Assembly: GCF_002104765.1 (NCBI RefSeq)
Contig: NZ_NCXM01000009.1
Span: 1-64,000, forward strand
Direction of reading: 5' to 3'
DNA from: Mycolicibacterium vulneris
GTDB taxonomy: Bacteria > Actinomycetota > Actinomycetes > Mycobacteriales > Mycobacteriaceae
DNA: 64,000 bases
Under the pieces are notes generated by a model. It was not told the DNA's origin. It saw only the letters and a list, made by a program, of their open reading frames with translations, and did not search any database. Positions 26,549-35,812 of this stretch are shown here, piece by piece; position 1 is the first letter of the stretch, and each line of letters opens with the position of its first letter. The translations under genes and the position numbers were made by a program.

Positions 26549-27295
26549 GTGGGCCGGCACATTCACGTCATCGGCATCGGTGCCGGCGACCCCAATTACG
26601 TGACCGTGCAGGCGATCGAGGCGCTCAACGACACCCAGGTGTTCTTCGCGATGGACAAGGGCGAGCAGAAGAGCGACCTGGTGGCGCTGCGACGCGACAT
26701 CTGCGACCGTTTCATCCGTGAGCCGGGCTACCGGTTCGTCGAGCTGCCCGATCCCAAGCGGGCCGATGACGCCGACTACCGGGACGCGGTTGCTGATTGG
26801 CACGCCGCCCGCGCGCAGATCTGGGCCGACGCCATCTCCGCCGAGCTGGGTCCGCACGGCGTCGGCGGTTTTTTGGCCTGGGGTGACCCGTCGCTCTACG
26901 ACAGCACCCTGCGCATCCTCGACGCGGTGGCCGAACGGGTCGACTTCACGTTCGACGTCATCCCGGGCATCACCGCCGTGCAGGCGCTGACCGCCCGGCA
27001 CCGCATCCCGCTCAACGAGGTCGGCGAACCCGTTCTGATCACCACCGGGCGGCAGCTGCGCACCCATGGGCCGGCCGCGGGATCCGCAATCGTGATGCTC
27101 GACGCCGAATGCTCGTTCCAGGTCTGCCCGCCCGACACGCGAATCTGGTGGGGCGCCTACCTGGGTACCGACGACGAACTGCTCATCGCGGGGACGATCG
27201 GCGAGGTGGGTCCCCGCATCGTTTCGCTGCGAGCCGAAGCCCGTGCCCGGCACGGCTGGATCATGGACACCTATTTGCTGCGACCGGCACACTGA
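26549..27295 (+). CDS. cobF: Precorrin-6A synthase (deacetylating) CobF
   Basis: A 248-residue SAM-dependent C1-methyltransferase of aerobic cobalamin synthesis, converting precorrin-5 to precorrin-6A with loss of acetate. The tetrapyrrole-methylase start VIGIGAGDPNYVTVQAIEAL is at residues ~7-26, FLAWGDPSLYDSTLRIL near residue 111, and IPGITAVQALTARHRIPLN near residue 138. The GTG start follows AGGAGG with 7-base spacing. It ends 4 bp before the glycosylase gene. cobF is absent from the M. tuberculosis complex but present in many other mycobacteria, so its presence here separates this genome from that group. Confidence 0.93.
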   Translation: MGRHIHVIGIGAGDPNYVTVQAIEALNDTQVFFAMDKGEQKSDLVALRRDICDRFIREPGYRFVELPDPKRADDADYRDAVADWHAARAQIWADAISAELGPHGVGGFLAWGDPSLYDSTLRILDAVAERVDFTFDVIPGITAVQALTARHRIPLNEVGEPVLITTGRQLRTHGPAAGSAIVMLDAECSFQVCPPDTRIWWGAYLGTDDELLIAGTIGEVGPRIVSLRAEARARHGWIMDTYLLRPAH

Positions 27296-27299
27296 AACC

Positions 27300-28163
27300 G
27301 TGCCCGAACTACCCGAGATCGAAGCGCTGGCCGACCACCTGCGGCGCTACGCCGCCGGCCTGACGATCGGGCGGGTCGACATCGCCGCCCTGTCCGTACT
27401 GAAGACCTTCGACCCGCCGATCAGCGCGCTGCACGGCCAGGCCGTGACCGGGGCCGAGCGGTGGGGCAAGTATTTGGGGCTGCGCACGGACAACCTTTTC
27501 CTGATCACCCATCTGTCGCGTGCGGGCTGGTTGCGGTGGTCGGACAAGCTTGCCGCGGCGCCGCTGCGGCCCGGCAAGGGCCCGATCGCGCTGCGGGTGC
27601 ACCTGGGCACCCCCGGTGAGGCGCCGGGCTTCGATCTCACCGAGGCCGGCACACAGAAGCGGCTGGCGGTGTGGCTGGTCGACGACCCGGCCCGGGTCCC
27701 CGGGATCGCCGCGCTCGGCCCCGACGCGCTGGACCTGGACCTCGACGCGCTGGCCAACGTGCTGGCCGGCAACACCGGCCGGATCAAGACGGTCATCACC
27801 GACCAGAAGGTGATCGCCGGGATCGGCAACGCCTACAGCGACGAGATCCTGCACGTCGCGCGCATTTCGCCGTTCGCCACCGCCGGCAAGCTGTCCGACG
27901 CGCAGCTCGCCACGCTGCACGACGCGATGGTCTCGGTGCTCACCGATGCGGTGAGCCGGTCCGTCGGGCAGGGGGCGGCCACACTCAAGGGCGAGAAGCG
28001 CTCCGGATTGCGGGTGCACGCCCGCACCGGGCTGCCCTGCCCGGTATGCGGGGACACCGTGCGCGAAGTGTCGTTCGCGGACAAGTCTTTCCAGTACTGC
28101 CCGACGTGTCAGACCGGCGGCAAGATCCTGGCCGACCGGAGGATGTCGCGTTTGCTGAAGTAG
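27300..28163 (+). CDS. Fpg/Nei-family DNA glycosylase, full length (Rv0944-type)
   Basis: A 287-residue base-excision repair glycosylase/AP lyase. The N-terminus V(M)PELPEIEAL gives the catalytic Pro2 and Glu3 after Met removal, fixing the GTG start. The helix-two-turn-helix contains DQKVIAGIGNAYSDEILHVARISPF near residue 165. The C-terminal zinc finger has CPVC and CPTC pairs around residues 248-271. The M. tuberculosis Rv0944 protein is short and lacks the N-terminal half, so this copy should be catalytically complete. It is probably co-transcribed with cobF. Confidence 0.93.
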   Translation: MPELPEIEALADHLRRYAAGLTIGRVDIAALSVLKTFDPPISALHGQAVTGAERWGKYLGLRTDNLFLITHLSRAGWLRWSDKLAAAPLRPGKGPIALRVHLGTPGEAPGFDLTEAGTQKRLAVWLVDDPARVPGIAALGPDALDLDLDALANVLAGNTGRIKTVITDQKVIAGIGNAYSDEILHVARISPFATAGKLSDAQLATLHDAMVSVLTDAVSRSVGQGAATLKGEKRSGLRVHARTGLPCPVCGDTVREVSFADKSFQYCPTCQTGGKILADRRMSRLLK

Positions 28164-28205
28164 TCGCCCGACCGGGAGTTGACACCTTGTCGATATGCTG
28201 CCCCG

Positions 28206-28955
28206 ATGACTCGCCAGAAGATCCTCATTACCGGCGCCAGCTCGGGCCTGGGCGCCGGCATGGCGCGCGCCTTCGCCGCCAAGGGCCGCGACCTCGCGCT
28301 GTGCGCGCGTCGCACCGACCGGCTCGATGAGCTGAAAGCCGAGCTCTCGCAGAAGTATCCGGGCATTCAGATCGCGGTCGCCGCGCTGGACGTCAACGAC
28401 CACGAGGCCGTTCCCAAGGTGTTCGCCGAACTCAGCGACGAACTGGGCGGCATCGACCGCATCGTCGTCAACGCCGGCATCGGCAAGGGCGCGAAACTGG
28501 GCTCCGGCAAGCTGTGGGCCAACAAGGCCACCATCGAGACCAACCTGGTCTCGGCGCTGGTCCAGATCGAGACCGCGCTGGAGATGTTCAACAAGAACGG
28601 GTCGGGCCACCTGGTGCTGATCTCGTCGGTACTCGGCAACAAGGGCGTACCCGGCGTCAAGGCGGCCTATGCGGCGAGCAAGGCCGGGGTGAGTTCGCTG
28701 GGCGAATCGCTGCGCGCCGAATACGCCAAGGGGCCCGTCAAGGTTTCGGTCATCGAACCGGGCTACATCGAATCGGAGATGACGGCCAAGTCCAACAGCA
28801 CAATGTTGATGGTGGACAACGAAACCGGCGTCAACGCGCTCGTCGCGGCGATGGAACGGGAGCCCGGCCGCGCCGCGGTGCCGTGGTGGCCGTGGGCCCC
28901 GCTGGTGCAGTTGATGCGGGTGCTGCCGCCTCAGCTGACCAAGATGTTCGCCTGA
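28206..28955 (+). CDS. Short-chain dehydrogenase/reductase (Rv0945-type)
   Basis: A 249-residue SDR with the cofactor motif TGASSGLG at residues ~9-16, NAGIGKG near residue 89, the catalytic Ser in LISSVLG near residue 141, and YAASKAG near residue 156. The substrate is unknown. The ATG at 28206 is where SDR similarity begins. It ends 1 bp short of the convergent pgi stop, with only a very weak inverted repeat between them. Confidence 0.88.
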   Translation: MTRQKILITGASSGLGAGMARAFAAKGRDLALCARRTDRLDELKAELSQKYPGIQIAVAALDVNDHEAVPKVFAELSDELGGIDRIVVNAGIGKGAKLGSGKLWANKATIETNLVSALVQIETALEMFNKNGSGHLVLISSVLGNKGVPGVKAAYAASKAGVSSLGESLRAEYAKGPVKVSVIEPGYIESEMTAKSNSTMLMVDNETGVNALVAAMEREPGRAAVPWWPWAPLVQLMRVLPPQLTKMFA

Positions 28956-28956
28956 G

Positions 28957-30621
28957 TCAGCTGGTTCGTCCGCGTTCGCTGCGATAGCGGCGCACCAGGG
29001 CATCGGTGGAGCTGTCCGACTGCGGCGCCGGTGAAGCGTCCGCGGTGATCACCGGAAGCAGCGCCTTGGCCTGGGTTTTGCCCAGCTCCACACCCCATTG
29101 GTCGAACGAGTCGATCCCCCAGATCACGCCCTCCGTGAAGACCTGATGCTCGTACAGCGCGATCAGCTGTCCCATGACCGAGGGGGTGATCCGGTTGGCC
29201 AGGATCGAGGTCGACGGCCGGTTACCGGGCATCACCTTGTGCGGCACGATGTTCGCGGGCGTGCCTTCGGCGGCGATCTCTTCGGCAGTCTTGCCGAAGG
29301 CCAGCACCTGGGTCTGGGCGAAGAAGTTGCTCATCAACAAGTCGTGCATGCTGCCGTCGCCCTCGGCGGTGGGCAGGTCGTCAGTGGGTTGGCTGAAGCC
29401 GATGAAGTCGGCGGGCACCAACCGGGTGCCCTGATGCAACAACTGGTAGAACGCGTGCTGCCCGTTGGTTCCCGGTTCGCCCCAGAAGATTTCACCGGTG
29501 TCCGTGGTGACCGGGCCGCCGTCCGCGCGGGTCGACTTGCCATTGGACTCCATGGTCAGCTGTTGCAGGTAGGCCGCAAAGCGCGCCAGGTCGTTGGAGT
29601 ACGGCAGCACGGCGTGCGATTGCGCGCCCATGAAGTTGGAGTACCACAGGCCGATAAGCCCAAGCAGCACAGGCGCATTGGACTCCAGCGGTGCGGTCTT
29701 GAAATGCCTGTCGACGATGTGGAAGCCGGAAAGGAAGTCCGCGAAGGCTTCTCGGCCGATGACGGCCATCACCGACAGGCCGATCGCCGAACCCACCGAG
29801 TAGCGGCCGCCGACCCAATCCCAGAAAACGAACATGTTGTCGGTGTTGATGCCGAATTCGTCGACCAGACGTTTGTTGGTGGAGACGGCGACGAAGTGCT
29901 GCGACACCGCGGCGTCGCCGAGGGCATCGGTGGTCCACCGGCGTGCCGCGGTGGCGTTCGTCAGGGTTTCCAGCGTCGAGAACGTCTTCGACGCGACGAT
30001 GAAAAGTGTTGTGGCCGGGTCTAGGTCGGCCAGGGTGGCGATCAAATCCGCCGGGTCGACGTTGGAGACGAACCGCGCCGAGATCCCCGCATTCGCGTAG
30101 TGGCGCAGCGCCTGATAGACCATCGCCGGGCCGAGGTCCGATCCACCGATGCCGATGTTGACCACCGTGCTGATTCGTTTCCCGGTGGCCCCCGTCCATT
30201 CACCGCTGCGCAACCGGTCGGTGAATTCGCCCATGGCGTCGAGCACCTCGTGCACCTCTTGGACAACGTTTTCGCCGTCGACGACCAGCTCGGCGTCCCG
30301 GGGCAGTCGCAGCGCGGTGTGCAGTACCGCGCGATCCTCCGAGGTGTTGATGTGCACGCCGGCGAACATCTGGTCGCGGCGCTCTTCGAGGTTGGCCGTC
30401 CGCGCCAGATCGACCAAGAGCCGCAGCGTTTCTCGCGTGATGCGGTGCTTGCTGTAATCGATGTAGAGGTCGCCGACTGAGACGGTCAGCTCGCGGCCGC
30501 GATCGGGATCGTCGTCGAAGAACTGCCGCAGATGGGTGTCGCCGATTTGTTCATGATGCCTACGCAAGGCGTCCCACTCCGGAGTGGCGGTGATGTCGGG
30601 GAGGATGTGCACGGAGGTCAT
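28957..30621 (-). CDS. pgi: Glucose-6-phosphate isomerase
   Basis: A 554-residue glycolytic enzyme interconverting glucose-6-phosphate and fructose-6-phosphate in the cytosol. Signatures are [18 protein letters not shown] near residue 157, [17 protein letters not shown] near residue 208, the phosphate-site stretch [17 protein letters not shown] near residue 270, and GVELGKTQA near the C-terminus. Length is normal for actinobacterial Pgi. It is a single gene, convergent with the SDR and separated from the chorismate mutase gene by 76 bp. Confidence 0.97.
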   Translation of the reverse strand: MTSVHILPDITATPEWDALRRHHEQIGDTHLRQFFDDDPDRGRELTVSVGDLYIDYSKHRITRETLRLLVDLARTANLEERRDQMFAGVHINTSEDRAVLHTALRLPRDAELVVDGENVVQEVHEVLDAMGEFTDRLRSGEWTGATGKRISTVVNIGIGGSDLGPAMVYQALRHYANAGISARFVSNVDPADLIATLADLDPATTLFIVASKTFSTLETLTNATAARRWTTDALGDAAVSQHFVAVSTNKRLVDEFGINTDNMFVFWDWVGGRYSVGSAIGLSVMAVIGREAFADFLSGFHIVDRHFKTAPLESNAPVLLGLIGLWYSNFMGAQSHAVLPYSNDLARFAAYLQQLTMESNGKSTRADGGPVTTDTGEIFWGEPGTNGQHAFYQLLHQGTRLVPADFIGFSQPTDDLPTAEGDGSMHDLLMSNFFAQTQVLAFGKTAEEIAAEGTPANIVPHKVMPGNRPSTSILANRITPSVMGQLIALYEHQVFTEGVIWGIDSFDQWGVELGKTQAKALLPVITADASPAPQSDSSTDALVRRYRSERGRTS

Positions 30622-30697
30622 GTTTCGACCCTATGGGCTCTGACGTGATGGAGCCAGGTGTAGCGGGAATCTGCGCCCGACGAATGAACCGCCGAGG

Positions 30698-31018
30698 TCA
30701 GTGGCCGAGCCGGCCCCTGCCCAACCGCAGCAGCAGTATCGCCAGGTCCTTGCCTTCGGGGCCGAGCTCGCTGTAGCGCTCGATGACCTTCATTTCGCGG
30801 CTGTGGACAAGCCGCGTTCCGCCGGACGCCATCCGGGCCCTGCCGATCGCTTGTGACACCTCGGTGCGCCGCTGCACCGCTGCGAGAATCGCGGCGTCGA
30901 GCCGGTCGATCTCCTGGCGCAACTCGTCTATGTCGGTGACCTCTTGGGTCGCCACCGTGTCGATGTCCATGTCGGCTGACTCCGCGTCGTCGTCGTGATG
31001 TGGGGTTTCTGGTCTCAT
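30698..31018 (-). CDS. Chorismate mutase, AroQ class (Rv0948c-type)
   Basis: A 106-residue all-helical chorismate mutase converting chorismate to prephenate for Phe and Tyr synthesis. The core is ELRQEIDRLDAAILAAVQRRTEVSQAIG (residues ~30-57), with the conserved Arg/Lys set continuing in RLVHSREMKVIERYSELG. The cytosolic M. tuberculosis orthologue has low activity alone and is activated by the DAHP synthase AroG. The first ATG is used; the Met at residue 17 is an alternative. A hairpin followed by TCTTTTGT lies 24 bp upstream, suggesting leader control. Confidence 0.9.
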   Translation of the reverse strand: MRPETPHHDDDAESADMDIDTVATQEVTDIDELRQEIDRLDAAILAAVQRRTEVSQAIGRARMASGGTRLVHSREMKVIERYSELGPEGKDLAILLLRLGRGRLGH

Positions 31019-31409
31019 GCAGTTTAGGGCCTCACAAAAGACGAGCCCCGAGTGCCGAAAGCGGACCACGGGGCTCTGCGGAAGCAGTTAGGCCACGTGC
31101 ACCGCAAACCGGTACCGGTAGGGAAATCGGCGGCGCCACTCCTGAGTCGAGGAGCATCGCCGACACTGCACGTTGAGCACGAATCGAGTGTGCCACTAAA
31201 AACGGTAAACGCGCAAAAAACGATGTTTAAGCTGCACTTTTTGGACTCGGGTGCAATTGCCCCGCCGGGCAGAATCCGGGCCGCAAATTGCCTTCCGACA
31301 CGCCGAATTCCCGGTAGTCCGAGTGACGCCGTCCCGGCCGTCCTGCCCACTAGCCTGGTCTGATGCCAGGGCGCTGCGCGTCAGTGGGCGGCGGTAAGTT
31401 TGGACTGAC
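31019..31409. other. 391-bp divergent spacer between chorismate mutase and uvrD1
   Basis: The spacer contains a terminator-like hairpin near the chorismate mutase start, an unusually A/T-rich stretch (about 31190-31255) with short A and T runs, and a possible -10 hexamer TAGCCT near 31351 for uvrD1. Long frames cross it on both strands, but none has a ribosome-binding site or recognisable domain. The A/T-rich stretch could hold the promoter of a leader RNA or small RNA ending at the hairpin. Confidence 0.5.
31043..31076 (-). terminator. Intrinsic-terminator-like hairpin in the chorismate mutase leader
   Basis: On the minus strand GAGCCCCG and CGGGGCTC form a perfect 8-bp stem with an 18-base loop, followed at once by GTCTTTTGT. 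This is one of the few hairpins in the window with a U-rich tail. It ends 24 bp before the chorismate mutase ATG, so it could be an attenuator, or the terminator of a small RNA made from the upstream A/T-rich region. Confidence 0.5.
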
Positions 31410-33821
31410 ATGAGTGTGCACGCAACAGATGCCAAGCCGGCCTCCGAAGCAGATCAACTGCTCGAGGGCCTCAATCCGCAACAGCGCCAAGCGGTGGTGC
31501 ATGAGGGTTCCCCACTGCTGATCGTCGCGGGTGCGGGTTCGGGGAAGACCGCGGTGTTGACCCGCCGCATCGCCTACCTGATCGCGGAACGCGGGGTCGG
31601 GGTCGGCCAGGTGCTGGCCATCACCTTCACCAACAAGGCCGCCGCCGAGATGCGCGAACGGGTGGTGCGGCTGGTGGGCAACCGGGCCCGCGCCATGTGG
31701 GTCTCCACCTTCCACTCGACCTGCGTGCGCATCCTGCGCAACCAGGCTTCCCTGATCGAGGGTCTCAACTCCAACTTCTCCATCTACGACGCCGACGACT
31801 CACGGCGCCTGTTGCAGATGATCGGGCGCGACATGGGGCTCGACATCAAGCGCTACTCGCCCCGGCTGCTGGCCAATGCCATTTCCAACCTGAAGAACGA
31901 GCTGATCGACCCCGCGCAGGCGGTGGGCAAGCTGACCGACGATTCCGACGAGTTGTCCCGAACGGTGGCCAGTGTCTACGGCGAATACCAGCGTCGGTTG
32001 CGGGCGGCCAACGCGCTGGACTTCGACGACCTGATCGGGGAAACCGTGGCGGTGCTGCGGGCCTTCCCGGAGATCGCCCAGCACTACCGGCGGCGGTTCC
32101 GGCACGTCCTCGTCGACGAGTACCAGGACACCAACCACGCGCAGTACGTGCTGGTGCGCGAACTGGCCGGCCGCGGCGGTTCAGCGAGGCCCGCCGGAGC
32201 TGGCCCGGGGGCCGGCGGAGGCGAGCCGAAGCTGGGACCGCCGAATCAGCCTGGCAGTGGCGAGGTATCCGACGAGGTGCCGCCCGCGGAATTGTGCGTT
32301 GTCGGCGACGCCGACCAGTCGATCTATGCGTTCCGCGGCGCCACGATCCGCAACATCGAGGACTTCGAGCGCGACTACCCCGACGCGACAACCATTCTGC
32401 TGGAACAGAATTACCGCTCGACGCAGAACATCCTGTCCGCGGCCAACTCGGTGATTGCCCGCAACTCAGGGCGCCGCGACAAGCGGCTGTGGACCGCCGA
32501 GGGTGCCGGTGAGCTGATCGTCGGTTACGTCGCCGACAACGAGCACGACGAGGCCCGTTTCGTCGCCGAGGAGATCGACGCGCTCGCCGAGAAGGGCGAG
32601 ATCACCTACAACGACGTCGCCGTCTTCTACCGCACCAACAACTCCTCGCGGTCCTTTGAAGAGGTGTTCATCCGCGCCGGAATCCCCTACAAAGTCGTTG
32701 GGGGAGTGCGCTTTTACGAGCGCAAGGAGATCCGCGACATCGTCGCCTATCTGCGGGTGCTGGACAACCCCGGGGACGCGGTCAGCATGCGGCGCATCCT
32801 CAACACCCCGCGCCGGGGCATCGGCGATCGTGCCGAGGCGTGCGTGGCGGTGTACGCCGAGAACACCGGCGCCAGTTTCGCCGACGCGCTCGTGGCCGCG
32901 GCCGAAGGCAAAGTGCCGATGCTGAATTCGCGCGCGGAGAAGGCGATCGCCGGTTTCGTCGAGTTGTTGGACGAGCTGCGCGGCCGCCTCGACGACGATC
33001 TCGGAGATCTGGTCGAGTCGGTGCTCGAACGCACCGGATATCGCCGGGAACTCGAATCCTCCACCGATCCGCAGGAGCTCGCGCGTCTGGACAACCTCAA
33101 CGAACTCGTCAGCGTGGCACACGAATTCAGCACCGACCGGGCCAACGCCGCGGCGTTGGGCGAGTCGCTGCAGACTCCCGAAGACGAAGACGTGCCGGAC
33201 ACCGGTGTGCTGGCGGAGTTCTTGGAGCGGGTTTCGCTGGTCTCCGACAGCGACGAGATCCCCGAGGACGGGGCCGGCATGGTCACCCTGATGACCCTGC
33301 ACACCGCCAAGGGTCTGGAGTTTCCGGTGGTGTTCGTGACCGGCTGGGAGGACGGAATGTTCCCCCACATGCGGTCGCTGGACGATCCGGTCGAACTCTC
33401 CGAGGAGCGGCGGCTGGCCTATGTCGGGATCACTCGGGCGCGGCAACGGCTCTACGTGAGCAGGGCCATCGTCCGGTCTTCCTGGGGGCAGCCGATGCTC
33501 AACCCGGAATCGCGCTTCCTGCAAGAGATTCCGCAGGAGCTCATCGAATGGCGGCGCACGGCGCCGGCCCCGTCGTTCAGCGCGCCGGTAAGCGGCGCCG
33601 GCCGGTTCGGCACGCCGCGGGCGGCCCCGACCCGCTCGGGGATGAGCAAGCGGCCGCTATTGGTGCTCGCGGCCGGCGACCGGGTGACGCACGACAAGTA
33701 CGGGCTGGGCCGGGTCGAGGAGGTCTCGGGCGTCGGCGAATCGGCGATGTCGCTGATCGACTTCGGCAGCGCCGGGCGGGTGAAGCTGATGCACAACCAC
33801 GCCCCGATCAGCAAGCTCTAA
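31410..33821 (+). CDS. uvrD1: ATP-dependent DNA helicase UvrD1 (UvrD/PcrA type)
   Basis: An 803-residue SF1A helicase with a role in nucleotide excision and strand-break repair; the mycobacterial protein cooperates with Ku. The Q-motif LNPQQRQAV is at residues 21-29, Walker A GAGSGKT at 41-47, motif II DEYQDT at 236-241, motif III GDADQSIYAFRG near 298, and TLHTAKGLEFPVVFV near 631. The C-terminal RVTHDKYGLGRVEEVSG is the Tudor-like tail. A Gly/Pro/Ala-rich stretch of ~35 residues (about 255-290) lies between motifs II and III and makes it longer than the 771-residue M. tuberculosis protein. Confidence 0.96.
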   Translation: MSVHATDAKPASEADQLLEGLNPQQRQAVVHEGSPLLIVAGAGSGKTAVLTRRIAYLIAERGVGVGQVLAITFTNKAAAEMRERVVRLVGNRARAMWVSTFHSTCVRILRNQASLIEGLNSNFSIYDADDSRRLLQMIGRDMGLDIKRYSPRLLANAISNLKNELIDPAQAVGKLTDDSDELSRTVASVYGEYQRRLRAANALDFDDLIGETVAVLRAFPEIAQHYRRRFRHVLVDEYQDTNHAQYVLVRELAGRGGSARPAGAGPGAGGGEPKLGPPNQPGSGEVSDEVPPAELCVVGDADQSIYAFRGATIRNIEDFERDYPDATTILLEQNYRSTQNILSAANSVIARNSGRRDKRLWTAEGAGELIVGYVADNEHDEARFVAEEIDALAEKGEITYNDVAVFYRTNNSSRSFEEVFIRAGIPYKVVGGVRFYERKEIRDIVAYLRVLDNPGDAVSMRRILNTPRRGIGDRAEACVAVYAENTGASFADALVAAAEGKVPMLNSRAEKAIAGFVELLDELRGRLDDDLGDLVESVLERTGYRRELESSTDPQELARLDNLNELVSVAHEFSTDRANAAALGESLQTPEDEDVPDTGVLAEFLERVSLVSDSDEIPEDGAGMVTLMTLHTAKGLEFPVVFVTGWEDGMFPHMRSLDDPVELSEERRLAYVGITRARQRLYVSRAIVRSSWGQPMLNPESRFLQEIPQELIEWRRTAPAPSFSAPVSGAGRFGTPRAAPTRSGMSKRPLLVLAAGDRVTHDKYGLGRVEEVSGVGESAMSLIDFGSAGRVKLMHNHAPISKL

Positions 33822-33841
33822 GCGGCTGCGTTCGGCGAAGG

Positions 33842-34432
33842 TCAGGCGTCCAACCAGCGTTTGGTCTGCGGCAGCATCACCAGCACGACCGTGGCGATCG
33901 GCAATATCGGCAGCAGGTGGACGACCCACGCGACGCGGGCGCCGGCGATGAACACGCCGAGGTAAGTGAGGAACGCGACCAGCGCGCCGGCCATCAGAAG
34001 GTACCGGCTGATCGATCGGCGCTTCAACAGCAGGATCACGCCCGACACCGTGGTGCCGGCGAACACCAGGGCCAGAAAGGCGACCGCGATGCAGAACAGG
34101 CGGTCGGTTCGCCACCAACCGGCGATCAGGTCGGTGGCGACCACCGAGGTGGCCCAGCCGCTGACGATGCTCACCGCGCACGCGGCGACGGCCGTCCGAT
34201 CGGTGGGCTCAAGGGCCGGCACCCCGGCATAGCCGGTGCGACCCGCACGGGAACCGGCCCGGTAGGGCGCCGATTGCGGGGCGAAGTGGGTGGTGGGGCT
34301 GTCCGGCGTGGTCGGGATGGGCCCGGTGGGCGCGCGCCGGATGATCCGTGTCCGTGACTCGGAGGGCGAATCGTGCTCGAGCGTGGGCTCGGGCGGACGC
34401 GGACCGGAAGTTTCGTCGTTCGGCGCGGTCAC
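33842..34432 (-). CDS. Small four-helix membrane protein, function unknown
   Basis: A 196-residue protein with a polar, Pro/Ser/Arg-rich cytoplasmic N-terminus of ~75 residues followed by four predicted membrane helices: AAAC..VSIVSGWATSVVATDL, LFCIAVAFLALVFAGTTVSG, YLLMAGALVAFLTYLGVFIA and VVHLLPILPIATVVLVML. I recognise no family. The GTG at 34432 is placed 1 bp after the stop of the M23 peptidase gene, so the two are almost certainly co-transcribed. The frame is open further upstream, but only through the peptidase gene. A cell-envelope role is inferred from that partner. Confidence 0.7.
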   Translation of the reverse strand: MTAPNDETSGPRPPEPTLEHDSPSESRTRIIRRAPTGPIPTTPDSPTTHFAPQSAPYRAGSRAGRTGYAGVPALEPTDRTAVAACAVSIVSGWATSVVATDLIAGWWRTDRLFCIAVAFLALVFAGTTVSGVILLLKRRSISRYLLMAGALVAFLTYLGVFIAGARVAWVVHLLPILPIATVVLVMLPQTKRWLDA

Positions 34433-34433
34433 C

Positions 34434-35564
34434 TCAACCAGCGTAGTTGCCGACCATAAGACCACGCTTAGCGAGCCACGGCACGGGGTCGATCCGTTCG
34501 CTGCCACCCTGCAGCACCTCGAAATGCAGGTGCGGGCCGGTGGAATTACCCCGGTTGCCCATGGTGGCGATCTGGTCCCCGGCCATCACGCGCTCACCGA
34601 CGCTGACCAGTGTGGTGTTGATGTGGCCGTAAAGCGTGACCGTGCCGTCGGCGTGACGCAGCTTGACCAGCATGCCGTAGCCGCTGGCCGGGCCGGAGTC
34701 GATGACGACGCCATCGGACACCGCGTAGATCGGTGTCCCGATCGAGTTGGCCAGGTCGATGCCGGCGTGCAGCACACCCCAGCGGTAGCCGAAGTTGGAG
34801 GTGAAGATGCCCTTGGTCGGCATCACGTAGAGCGGCTGCGACAACCGCGCCTCGCGCTGAGCGCGATCGTTGGCGAAGGCGACGCCCTTGGCCAGCTCCT
34901 GGTTGTGCAGCGCGGCGGTGGCCGCCGGCGCCGCGGCGATCACCTGGGGGCCGCGCACGGTGCTGCTGCCGCCGGCCCCGCCGGTGAGCGCGGACGCGTT
35001 GGCGGTCAGCACGGCGTCGGTCTTGGGGGTGTCGGCGTGGCTGGTTGCCGTGTGGGCGGCCGCGGCGGCGGCTCCGGCGGCCATCGCCGAGATCAGCAGC
35101 CGGCCCCGGGCCGCACTGGTCGGTTGCTTGCGGTGCTGCCCGCCGCGGCGTGCGACGCCGACGACGTCGGTGGTGGGCGAGCGCTCGAGACGCCGCTCGG
35201 TGCGCGGCTCGACGATCACCCGCGGCAGCACCTCGGTGACGGGCGCGGCCAGCCATACCGGGCGGACGTCGTCGGCCTCGTTCAGGTCGTCGAGCTCGGG
35301 CGCCAGCAGCACCTGAGCTTCGTTATCGAACGGTGAGTCGCTGCTGAAGTCCAAGTCGCCGAGATCACCGGCGTCGTCGCTGAACTCGAAGTCGTCGAAG
35401 TCAAACCCGTCAAGCGGAAGGATCTCGGTGACTTCGGTGCGATGCGGTGCGTCGGCCCATCGGGCGCCTGCGGCGCGGCCTACCCTCACGACGCCTTCAG
35501 TTACGGCAGAAGGCCGGGCAAAAAGGTGTTGGGACAACCTGAAATGTCCTCGTATCGTGACCAT
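34434..35564 (-). CDS. M23 (LytM-type) metallopeptidase, membrane-anchored (Rv0950c-type)
   Basis: A 376-residue envelope protein. A long acidic N-terminal region ([10 protein letters not shown] and similar, residues ~50-80) precedes one membrane helix ([16 protein letters not shown], residues ~155-170). The C-terminal LytM domain begins near residue 245, with zinc motifs HAGIDLA and HLHFEV, and YGYGHINT-type core residues appear as LYGHINTT. All expected metal ligands are present, so it may cut peptidoglycan peptides. It is divergent from sucCD across a 248-bp spacer. The first residues before the acidic region are uncertain. Confidence 0.87.
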   Translation of the reverse strand: MVTIRGHFRLSQHLFARPSAVTEGVVRVGRAAGARWADAPHRTEVTEILPLDGFDFDDFEFSDDAGDLGDLDFSSDSPFDNEAQVLLAPELDDLNEADDVRPVWLAAPVTEVLPRVIVEPRTERRLERSPTTDVVGVARRGGQHRKQPTSAARGRLLISAMAAGAAAAAAHTATSHADTPKTDAVLTANASALTGGAGGSSTVRGPQVIAAAPAATAALHNQELAKGVAFANDRAQREARLSQPLYVMPTKGIFTSNFGYRWGVLHAGIDLANSIGTPIYAVSDGVVIDSGPASGYGMLVKLRHADGTVTLYGHINTTLVSVGERVMAGDQIATMGNRGNSTGPHLHFEVLQGGSERIDPVPWLAKRGLMVGNYAG

Positions 35565-35639
35565 AACGTTATCTGGACCCTAGGAAGGTATCCGCTAACG
35601 CGCCGGGCTGGCAACCTTGTTGGAAAATCCGGGCGGAAT

Positions 35640-35655
35640 TGTGATTTGGATCACG
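35640..35655. promoter_or_regulatory. CRP-like operator upstream of sucCD
   Basis: TGTGATTTGGATCACG matches the mycobacterial CRP (Rv3676-type) consensus TGTGAnnnnnnTCACA except for the last base. It sits in the divergent spacer, 158 bp before sucC and 76 bp from the M23 peptidase start, so either gene could be controlled. Confidence 0.6.
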
Positions 35656-35812
35656 CGCACGGTCAACCCCTTGACGGTGAGCTGTGCCACATCGGCGGAC
35701 GCCGCGGTAAACGCCGTTTGAAGGGTGGATACAGTTCGTCCGTGCGAGTTGCCGACTGCGGCACCGCCCACCAAGAGGCCTAGTAGTTGAGTCGAGCGAA
35801 GACAGAGAGTCC

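Noticed and set aside
31024..31350. Minus-strand frame of 108 codons upstream of chorismate mutase
   Set aside because: It crosses the terminator-like hairpin, has no ribosome-binding site and no recognisable domain, and its Trp/Phe content is too scattered to be an attenuation leader peptide.
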